Part shown: in pieces, positions 14,820-20,991 of the stretch
Layout: each line of letters begins with the position of its first letter
How positions within the stretch are numbered: the first letter of the stretch is position 1
Source of the DNA: Comamonadaceae bacterium
GTDB lineage: Bacteria; Pseudomonadota; Gammaproteobacteria; Burkholderiales; Burkholderiaceae_C
Length of the DNA stretch: 20,991 nt
Direction of reading: 5' to 3'
Assembly: GCA_027490555.1 (NCBI GenBank)
Contig: JAIXXW010000370.1
Span: forward strand, 1 to 20,991
Notes under the pieces: model-generated
Seen by the model: only the letters and a program-made list of their open reading frames with translations
Told to the model about the DNA's origin: nothing
The model's database searches: none
Made by a program: the position numbers and the translations under genes

Positions 14820-17800
14820 TCATGGCGATGGGAATGGGCTGGATGCCCGACTCAGGTCGGCCCACAGGGCGCGCGCTGCTCGGATGTTGCGTTCCTTGAC
14901 ATGCCCATAGCCTTTGATGTTTTCCGGCACTTTCGCCACTGCCAGTGCATGCGCGTGGTTGTCTGAATTCAAGGACGTCAGAACGCGGTCCATGTGCTGC
15001 ATGTACTCGCGGATGAGTGCACGTTCGGTTTGGCGCTCTTCGGTCTTGCCAAAGATGTCCAAGGAGGTGCCGCGCAGCCCTTTGAGTTTGGCCAGGATTT
15101 TGAACCCTGTGAGCATCATGGGGCCGAACTTTTTCTTGACCAGTTCACCCCGTTCATTGCGCTGAGACCACAGCGGTGGCGCCAGGTGGTAATGGACCTT
15201 GAAGTCGCCTTCAAAGCTGTTTTGGATGCGTTCCAAGAAGCCTGTCTGGGTGTGCAGGCGGGCCACTTCGTACTCGTCCTTGTAGGCCATCAAGCGGAAC
15301 AACTGGCGCGCTACCGTCTCGCTCAGCAGGGTTTTGCCCAAAGGGGTTTCGGCGGCTTGCACACGCGCCACGATGCTTTGGTAGAGCTCGGCGTAGCGGG
15401 CGTCTTGGTAGTCGGTCAGCCGGGCCATGCGGTCGGCGATCAACTCTTGCAGGGTCTCCCGTTTTTTGAACTGGATCACTTGCGCGGGCTGCACGATCTT
15501 CAGCAAGGCATCGGCTTGGTGCGCAGCATGGCGGCCCCATTCGAACGCGGTCAGGTTGTTTTGAACCTGCACGCCGTTGAGCTCGATCGCGCGCAGCAAG
15601 GATTCGCGGCGCAAAGGCACCCAGCCTTTTTGCCAGGCGTAGCCCAGGATCATCGGGTTCACATAAATCGTGTCGCCCATGAGTTGCTTGGCCAATGCGT
15701 CGGCGTCAAAAGCGCCGACACCCTCGATGCCCACTTGTGCGGTGATTTCGGCGACGCATTGCTCGGCCGGGTTTTGCCAGTTGCCGTTCTTCACAAAGGC
15801 GGCGGTGGGGGTGCTGTTGCTGTTCAAGGCCACACGCGTGCGGCCGGCGCGCATGCGCAAGGTGGTTTCCTTGGAGGCGCTGACGATCGGGTCGCAGCCG
15901 ATGATCAGGTCGGCCCCTGCGGCGCTGACCCGGGTGGTGCGGATCTCGTCCTGGTGGTTGGCCACCAGGATGTGGCTCCAGGTGGCGCCGCCTTTTTGGG
16001 CCAGGCCTGCCGAGTCTTGCGTGACAATGCCTTTGCCTTCCATGTGCGCGGCCATGCCCAGCAGTTGGCCAATGGTGATCACACCGGTACCCCCCACACC
16101 GGCCACCACCATGCCCCAGGGCTGGGTGATGGTCGGCATCTCCGGCTCAGGCAAGGCACCCAGGCTGGCGGGGTTGATGCTGACGGTACCGCTGGAGGCT
16201 TTCTTCTTGAAGGTGCCGCCTTCCACGGTGACAAAGCTGGGGCAAAAGCCCTTGAGGCAACTGGTGTCCTTGTTGCAGCTGCTTTGGTTGATGGTGCGTT
16301 TGCGCCCCAAAGGCGTTTCCAGCGGTTCGATCGACAGGCAGTTGGACTGCACGCCACAGTCGCCACAGCCTTCGCACACCTCTTCGTTGATCATCACCCG
16401 CACGGCCGGGTCCACCAGGGTGCCGCGCTTGCGACGGCGGCGTTTTTCGGTGGCGCAGGTCTGGTCGTAAATGATGACGGTGGTGCCCTGGATCTCGCGC
16501 ATTTCGCGCTGGATGCGGTCGAGCGTGTCGCGGTGGAACACCTGCACACCGTCGACCAAGGCCACGCCCTGGTATTTGTCGGGCTCATCGGTCACCACGG
16601 CGATGCGCCTGGCACCTTCGGCCTTCATGCTCATGGCGATCTGCACCACGCTGTGGCCTTCCGGGCGTTCGCCCACGGGTTGACCGCCGGTCATGGCCAC
16701 CGCATCGTTGTACAAGATCTTGTAAGTGATGTTGACACCCGAGGCCACGCTCTGGCGCACGGCCAGGATGCCGCTGTGGAAGTAGGTGCCGTCGCCGATG
16801 TTGGCAAACATGTGCTGGTCGGTGCTGAAGGGCTGCTGGCCTGTCCAGGGCACGCCCTCACCGCCCATTTGGGTGAAGCCCACAGTGCTGCGGTCCATCC
16901 AGATGCTCATGAAGTGGCAACCAATGCCGGCCATGGCGCGCGAGCCTTCGGGCACCTTGGTCGAGGTGTTGTGCGGGCAGCCCGAGCAGAACCAGGGCGT
17001 GCGTTCGGCCGCTGCGCCCAGCGTCAGGGTTTGCAGGGATTTTTCCTTGGCATCCAGTAAGGTCAGGTGTGCATCGATGCGGGCGGTGGTGTCGGCATCC
17101 ACGCCCATCTTTTTCAGGCGCTTGGCCACGGCACGCGCCACCAGGGCGGGCGTCAGGTCGGCGTTGGCGCGCAGCAGGGTGCGCTGGCTGGGGTTGGGCA
17201 CCGACCATTCGCCACCCGACACATCGCCCTCGGCCTCGTCAAACTTGCCCAGGATGTGGGGGCGCACATCGTCACGCCAGTTGTACAGTTCTTCCTTGAG
17301 CTGGTATTCGATGACCTGGCGCTTTTCTTCGACCACCAGAATCTCGCGCAGCCCTGTGGCGAACTCGCGGGTGGTTTGTGCTTCGAGTGGCCAGACCACG
17401 CCCACCTTGTGCAAGCGGATGCCCAGCATTTGACAGCTCGCATCGTCCAGGCCCAGATCAAGCAGGGCCTGGCGTGTGTCGTTGTAGGCCTTGCCGCTGG
17501 CGATCAGGCCCAAGCGGTCGTTCGGTCCTTGAATGACGTTGTGGTTGAGTTTGTTGGCGCGGATGTAGGCCAGCGCCGCATACCATTTGTAGTCAAACAG
17601 GCGTTGCTCCTGCTCCAGCGCGGTGTCGGGCCAGCGGATGTGCACGCCGCCCGGCGGCATGGCGAATTCGGGCAGCACGATTTGCACGCGCTCGGGGTCG
17701 ATGTGCGCGGTGGCACTGGACTCGACGATTTCCTGGATCGTTTTCATGCCTGACCAGATGCCGGCGTAGCGGCTCAGCGCCAAGGCGTGCAGGCCCTGGT

Positions 17801-18377
17801 CCAGGATGTCCTGCACACTCGCCGGGAAAAACACCGGCAGGCCGCAGGCCTTGAAGATGTGGTCGCTTTGGTGTGCGGCCGTCGAGCTTTTGGCCACATG
17901 GTCGTCGCCGGCCACCGCCAGCACGCCGCCCCAGGGCGTGGTGCCGGCCATGTTGGCGTGCTTGAACACGTCCGAGCAGCGGTCCACACCCGGGCCCTTG
18001 CCGTACCAGATGCCGAACACGCCGTCGAAGCGGTTGGTGCCGGGCGGGGCAAAGCCCAGTTGCTGGGTGCCCCACAAGGCGGTGGCGGCCAGCTCTTCGT
18101 TGACGCCAGGTTGGAAGACGATGTTTTGCGCCTTCAGGTGGTCCTTGGCCTTCCACAGCGACTGGTCGTAGCTGCCCAGCGGCGATCCCCGGTAGCCACT
18201 GATGAAGCCGGCGGTGTTCTTGCCCTGCAGGGCGTCGCGCTGGCGTTGCAGCATGGGCAGCTTGACCAGCGCCTGCACGCCGCTCATGAAAGCGCGACCC
18301 ACATCCAGCCTGTATTTGTCGTCCAGCGTCACCGTGGCCAAAGCCTGGCGGATCGATTCGGGCAAAGGGGCGTTCAT
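14820..18377 (-). CDS. Indolepyruvate ferredoxin oxidoreductase, fused alpha-beta-type protein
   Basis: This 1185-aa cytosolic protein is the long fused form common in aerobic proteobacteria. The N-terminal pyrimidine-binding thiamine domain contains GFISGYRGSPLGSYDQ. The TPP-binding part has CSGCPHNTSTKVPEG and GDG at 528-530 followed by YNDAVAMTGGQ. A cysteine cluster for Fe-S binding follows (C668, C671, C674, C680; then C701, C707, C712). The gamma-type domain begins at GVGGTG (760-765), and a long C-terminal extension completes the protein. It oxidatively decarboxylates aryl- or branched-chain 2-oxo acids to acyl-CoA. ATG 18377 gives the family start MNAPLPES and has AGGA upstream; an extension to 18431 adds 18 unlikely residues. 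It is divergent from the AsnC-type regulator. The exact 2-oxo acid is not determinable from sequence. Confidence 0.92.
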   Translation of the reverse strand: MNAPLPESIRQALATVTLDDKYRLDVGRAFMSGVQALVKLPMLQRQRDALQGKNTAGFISGYRGSPLGSYDQSLWKAKDHLKAQNIVFQPGVNEELAATALWGTQQLGFAPPGTNRFDGVFGIWYGKGPGVDRCSDVFKHANMAGTTPWGGVLAVAGDDHVAKSSTAAHQSDHIFKACGLPVFFPASVQDILDQGLHALALSRYAGIWSGMKTIQEIVESSATAHIDPERVQIVLPEFAMPPGGVHIRWPDTALEQEQRLFDYKWYAALAYIRANKLNHNVIQGPNDRLGLIASGKAYNDTRQALLDLGLDDASCQMLGIRLHKVGVVWPLEAQTTREFATGLREILVVEEKRQVIEYQLKEELYNWRDDVRPHILGKFDEAEGDVSGGEWSVPNPSQRTLLRANADLTPALVARAVAKRLKKMGVDADTTARIDAHLTLLDAKEKSLQTLTLGAAAERTPWFCSGCPHNTSTKVPEGSRAMAGIGCHFMSIWMDRSTVGFTQMGGEGVPWTGQQPFSTDQHMFANIGDGTYFHSGILAVRQSVASGVNITYKILYNDAVAMTGGQPVGERPEGHSVVQIAMSMKAEGARRIAVVTDEPDKYQGVALVDGVQVFHRDTLDRIQREMREIQGTTVIIYDQTCATEKRRRRKRGTLVDPAVRVMINEEVCEGCGDCGVQSNCLSIEPLETPLGRKRTINQSSCNKDTSCLKGFCPSFVTVEGGTFKKKASSGTVSINPASLGALPEPEMPTITQPWGMVVAGVGGTGVITIGQLLGMAAHMEGKGIVTQDSAGLAQKGGATWSHILVANHQDEIRTTRVSAAGADLIIGCDPIVSASKETTLRMRAGRTRVALNSNSTPTAAFVKNGNWQNPAEQCVAEITAQVGIEGVGAFDADALAKQLMGDTIYVNPMILGYAWQKGWVPLRRESLLRAIELNGVQVQNNLTAFEWGRHAAHQADALLKIVQPAQVIQFKKRETLQELIADRMARLTDYQDARYAELYQSIVARVQAAETPLGKTLLSETVARQLFRLMAYKDEYEVARLHTQTGFLERIQNSFEGDFKVHYHLAPPLWSQRNERGELVKKKFGPMMLTGFKILAKLKGLRGTSLDIFGKTEERQTERALIREYMQHMDRVLTSLNSDNHAHALAVAKVPENIKGYGHVKERNIRAARALWADLSRASSPFPSP

Positions 18378-18435
18378 GGTCGGTCCTGCTGCAGAAAAGG
18401 AAACCACAGTGTAGGACGGCCCGGCCGACAAGTGC

Positions 18436-18466
18436 TTGCTTTCGGCGACAGGATTTGCCCTATGAT
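18436..18466 (+). promoter_or_regulatory. Possible promoter of the AsnC-type regulator gene
   Basis: TATGAT (18461-18466) matches the -10 consensus at 5 of 6 positions and lies 30 bases before the ATG. TTGCTT (18436-18441) is a possible -35, with a long 19-base spacer. A small dyad GATT-N6-AATC (18464-18477) overlaps the start region and could be an autoregulatory half-site pair, but this is weak. Confidence 0.35.
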
Positions 18467-18496
18467 TTGAAAGAATCTTGCTGTGAATGGGTGATT

Positions 18497-18973
18497 ATGG
18501 AAACGCTGGATAAATTTGACTGGGCGATATTGAATGAATTGCAAAAAGACGGGCGCCTGACCAATGCCGAGCTGGCGCAGCGGGTGGGTTTGTCGGCGGC
18601 GCCGTGCTGGCGGCGTGTGCGGGCGCTGGAAGAGTCGGGCGTGATCAAGGGCTACCGCGCCGAAATTGACCGCCAGAAGGTGGGCCTGGACGTGTTCGCC
18701 TTTGTGCGCCTGGACGCCGAGCGCAACCGCGGCGACATCACCCGCCAGCTGGAAGAGGCCATCCTCAAAATCCCCGAAGTGGTGTCCTGCCACTACATCA
18801 GCGGGACCGGCACCTTCGAGCTGCAGGTGGTCAGCAAGGACCTGAACACCTTCAGCCAGTTTGCCCGCGATGTCCTGATCAACCTGCCCAATGTGAAAGA
18901 TTTGCACACCAGCTTCTCGCTGGGCGAGGTGAAAGCCGCAGGGGCCTTGCCTTTGCAGGGGGACACACGGTGA
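18497..18973 (+). CDS. AsnC/Lrp-family transcriptional regulator
   Basis: The 158-aa product has the N-terminal helix-turn-helix of the family (LDKFDWAILNELQKDGRLTNAELAQRVGLS, then CWRRVRALEESGVIKGY). A C-terminal RAM/AsnC ligand-binding fold follows, with VVSCHYISGTGTFELQVV, the usual effector-pocket region. Such regulators form dimers to octamers and respond to amino acids. ATG 18497 fits the family N-terminus; the longer in-frame start at 18455 would add 14 unlikely residues. It is divergent from the indolepyruvate oxidoreductase gene across 119 bases, and its TGA directly abuts the stop of the convergent glutamate dehydrogenase gene. Control of the divergent oxidoreductase by aromatic or branched-chain amino acids is inferred from this layout. 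Confidence 0.93.
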   Translation: METLDKFDWAILNELQKDGRLTNAELAQRVGLSAAPCWRRVRALEESGVIKGYRAEIDRQKVGLDVFAFVRLDAERNRGDITRQLEEAILKIPEVVSCHYISGTGTFELQVVSKDLNTFSQFARDVLINLPNVKDLHTSFSLGEVKAAGALPLQGDTR

Positions 18974-20284
18974 TCAGGGATACAAGCCCCGCAGCTCTCG
19001 CGCTTGCAAGATGCGTGTACACGCCACGATGAAGGTGGCTGTGCGCAGGCTGACACGGTGTTCGTCTGAGACTTGCCAAATGGCGGCAAAGGCTTCCCGC
19101 ATGATGCGCACCAAGCGGGCGTTGATCTCGTCTTCGCTCCAGAAGAAGCTGGAAAAATCCTGCACCCATTCAAAGTAACTGACGGTGACGCCCCCGGCGT
19201 TGGCGATCACATCGGGCACCACCAAAATGCCGCGCTCGTGCAAGATGTCGTCGGCCTCGGGCGTGGTTGGGCCGTTCGCGCCTTCGATCACCATGCGGGC
19301 TTTGATTTGGTCGGCGTTGCTCGCGGTGATTTGTTGTTCGAGCGCGGCCGGAATCAGGATGTCGCAATCGACCGCCCAGAATTGCCCATCCGGCAAGGTT
19401 TCAGCGGGGGCAAAACCCTTGACGCTGCCATGCTGGCTGACATGTTGCAGCAAGGCGGGCACATCGAGTCCAGAGGCCTTGTAAACCGTGCCGCCATGGT
19501 CTTGCACAGCCACCACGGTGGCGCCGGCTTGGGCAAACAACTTGGCCGCGATGCCTCCCACATTGCCAAAGCCCTGCACAGCGATCTTGGCTTGGGTGAT
19601 GTCCAGCCCGATGTGCTGCGCGGCCTCTTGGCCCACGGTGTAAACGCCGCGCCCGGTGGCCTCTCTGCGGCCCAGCGAGCCGCCCAAGGCAATGGGTTTG
19701 CCGGTCACCACGCCCGAGGCGGTGGCGCCTTCGTTCATGGAATAGGTGTCCATCATCCAGGCCATGATTTGCTCGTTGGTGTTCACGTCCGGAGCGGGGA
19801 TGTCTTTGGTGGGGCCGATGAGGATGCCGATCTCGCTGGTGTAGCGGCGTGTCAGGCGTTCCAGTTCGCCGCGTGACAGGGTTTTGGGGTCTACACGAAT
19901 GCCGCCCTTGGCCCCGCCAAAAGGCAGGTTGACGGCCGCGTTTTTCACTGACATCCACGCCGACAGCGCCATGACCTCTGACAGCGTCACATCCTGGTGA
20001 AAGCGTACGCCGCCTTTGCCAGGTCCACGGCTGGTGTTGTGTTGCACGCGGTAGCCCTCAAAGTGGGCCATGGTGCCGTTGTCCAATTCAATCGGCACGT
20101 CCACGATCAGTGCGCGTTTGGGGCGTTTGAGGGTTTCAACCCAGCGCGACAGCGAGCCCAGATAAGGCGTGACGCGTTCGACCTGTTGCAGGTAAATGCC
20201 CCAAGGGCCCAGATGTTCTGGGTTCAGATAAGAGGGCAAATCATGCGATCTTTTGAATGCATTGCTTGCGTTGCTATTCGACAT
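18974..20284 (-). CDS. gdhA: Glutamate dehydrogenase (Glu/Leu/Phe/Val dehydrogenase family)
   Basis: The 436-aa hexameric-type enzyme has the substrate domain with GPGKGGVRFH (K90), NAAVNLPFGGAKGG (catalytic Lys K126) and the catalytic-acid segment DIPAPD (D161, D166). A Rossmann domain follows with GFGNVGG (238-244) and VVAVQD (D262) at the end of its second strand, which would favour NAD over NADP. It interconverts glutamate and 2-oxoglutarate plus ammonia in the cytosol. Length and motifs are typical of the catabolic bacterial enzymes. A weak AAAGAAAG precedes the ATG. The stop codon abuts that of the AsnC-type gene with no gap. Leucine or phenylalanine dehydrogenase is less likely, given the length and PFGGAKGG context, but cannot be excluded. 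Confidence 0.92.
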   Translation of the reverse strand: MSNSNASNAFKRSHDLPSYLNPEHLGPWGIYLQQVERVTPYLGSLSRWVETLKRPKRALIVDVPIELDNGTMAHFEGYRVQHNTSRGPGKGGVRFHQDVTLSEVMALSAWMSVKNAAVNLPFGGAKGGIRVDPKTLSRGELERLTRRYTSEIGILIGPTKDIPAPDVNTNEQIMAWMMDTYSMNEGATASGVVTGKPIALGGSLGRREATGRGVYTVGQEAAQHIGLDITQAKIAVQGFGNVGGIAAKLFAQAGATVVAVQDHGGTVYKASGLDVPALLQHVSQHGSVKGFAPAETLPDGQFWAVDCDILIPAALEQQITASNADQIKARMVIEGANGPTTPEADDILHERGILVVPDVIANAGGVTVSYFEWVQDFSSFFWSEDEINARLVRIMREAFAAIWQVSDEHRVSLRTATFIVACTRILQARELRGLYP

Positions 20285-20301
20285 AATGTGTCAACTTTCT
20301 T

Positions 20302-20379
20302 TGAACTGACGGCTTGTCAGCGGGGCAAATGCTAGTTCGAGGATCTTGGCCCGTCCAAGGCCGCTTGGCTGTCAGTTCA
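20302..20379. repeat. Nested inverted repeats between gdhA and mnmG
   Basis: TGAACTGAC (20302-20310) is exactly complementary to GTCAGTTCA (20371-20379). The left arm also forms the close dyad CTGAC-GGCTT-GTCAG (20306-20320), 22 bases upstream of the gdhA start codon. A small hairpin CCAAG-GCCG-CTTGG lies at 20355-20368. The 15-base dyad fits the T-N11-A form of LysR-type operators. A role in gdhA control is inferred. Confidence 0.4.
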
Positions 20380-20569
20380 TGCACTTAAGGCATAGACCTG
20401 GGTTCTTTGGGGGCTCATGGGGTCTGCGGAGCTCTGGCTCAGGTGCTTGTGTGCAAGGGCCGCTCAAATGAAGCGCTGCCTGTAAAATCAGCAGATCAGC
20501 CGACCCCGTGGCAGGGTGGCTCCGTGGCGCAGGCGGCGCCCATTTTGGGCCTTCAAAGGGCAGACCCTC
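20380..20569. other. Remainder of the gdhA-mnmG intergenic region
   Basis: No gene, tRNA or convincing terminator is seen here. TAAAAT (20483-20488) is a possible -10 for mnmG, but no matching -35 lies at normal spacing. Translation of mnmG probably uses the AAAGGG near 20556-20560. Confidence 0.3.
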
Positions 20570-20991
20570 ATGCTTTACCCTCAAGAATTCGATGTGATCG
20601 TGGTCGGTGGCGGCCATGCCGGAACCGAAGCGGCTTTGGCGGCGGCGCGCATGGGCTGCAAAACGCTTTTGCTCAGCCACAACATCGAAACCCTGGGCCA
20701 GATGAGCTGCAACCCCTCGATTGGGGGCATTGGCAAAGGGCATCTGGTCAAAGAGGTGGACGCCTTGGGCGGCGCCATGGCCTTGGCCACCGACGAGGGC
20801 GGCATCCAGTTCCGCATCCTCAACAGCTCCAAGGGCCCGGCCGTGCGCGCCACCCGTGCCCAGGCCGACCGGATTTTGTACAAAGCCGCCATCCGCCGCA
20901 TGCTGGAGAACCAGCCCAATTTGTGGCTGTTCCAGCAAGCCGTGGACGATTTGATGGTGGAGGGCGACCGGGTGGTGGGCGCGGTCACGCA
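20570..20991 (+). CDS. mnmG: tRNA uridine 5-carboxymethylaminomethyl modification enzyme MnmG (GidA), N-terminal part
   Basis: From ATG 20570 the frame stays open to the right edge (140 codons), so the gene is cut by the window. The start MLYPQEFDVIVVGGGHAGTEAALAAARMG is the FAD-binding GxGxxG fold. CNPSIGGIGKGHLVKEVDALGG and the following GIQFRILN, SSKGPAVRATRAQADR are unmistakable MnmG signatures. With MnmE it installs the cmnm5 group on wobble U34 of certain tRNAs in the cytosol, using FAD and methylene-THF. The family is normally about 630 aa, so roughly a fifth is visible. It is divergent from gdhA. mnmG often lies near the chromosomal origin, which is of interest given the DnaA boxes about 8 kb to the left. 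Confidence 0.96.
   Translation, partial: MLYPQEFDVIVVGGGHAGTEAALAAARMGCKTLLLSHNIETLGQMSCNPSIGGIGKGHLVKEVDALGGAMALATDEGGIQFRILNSSKGPAVRATRAQADRILYKAAIRRMLENQPNLWLFQQAVDDLMVEGDRVVGAVT

Noticed and set aside
14994..17060. Plus-strand open frame (688 codons) antisense to the indolepyruvate oxidoreductase gene
   Set aside because: The translation is rich in His, Gly, Ala and Gln without domain signals. The minus-strand protein is intact with thiamine and Fe-S motifs.

Overview
The window reads as chromosomal DNA of a betaproteobacterium, most likely Burkholderiales and Comamonadaceae-like. The reasons are high GC with dense GC-rich coding, a fused indolepyruvate ferredoxin oxidoreductase, a minCDE operon, a DUF2189/DUF2788 membrane pair, and the protein sequences themselves. 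This placement is inference from recognised protein families, not a database result. No insertion sequence, phage gene, tRNA, rRNA or CRISPR array was seen.

Left part (1-11490), metal handling. After the 3' end of an Old Yellow Enzyme gene comes a histidine kinase/response regulator pair on the minus strand. It is divergent from a plus-strand operon encoding a complete tripartite heavy-metal RND pump: outer membrane factor, lipoprotein adaptor and HME-type permease. The intergenic region holds three helically phased TGGTCAG repeats, a plausible response-regulator site. Convergent with the pump is a Cu(I) P-type ATPase gene (copA-like), divergent from a small CopZ-like chaperone gene. A His/Met-rich Spy/CpxP-like periplasmic protein gene follows the chaperone. 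Together they cover cytosolic chaperoning, inner membrane export, periplasmic buffering and trans-envelope efflux.

Middle part (11490-14800). Two small membrane-protein genes (DUF2189 and DUF2788), preceded by a 9/10 FNR/Anr box, are followed by a gene-free stretch of about 290 bp and then minC-minD-minE. The gene-free stretch is the most striking part of the window. It has two perfect consensus DnaA boxes facing each other, and a third near-consensus box. That third box is followed by a GC-rich spacer, a CTA-triplet run resembling DnaA-trios, and an AT-rich segment. This is the order and polarity of a bacterial origin unwinding module, so it is a candidate oriC or at least a DnaA-controlled region, next to the division-site genes and about 8 kb from mnmG, a common oriC neighbour.

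Right part (14820-20991), amino-acid oxidation. A 1185-aa fused indolepyruvate ferredoxin oxidoreductase (minus) is divergent from an AsnC/Lrp regulator (plus). The regulator ends exactly where a convergent glutamate dehydrogenase gene (minus) ends. Arylpyruvate oxidation and glutamate/2-oxoglutarate recycling form a coherent module with a local amino-acid-responsive regulator. The window closes with the 5' part of mnmG (gidA); the intergenic region before it holds nested dyads.
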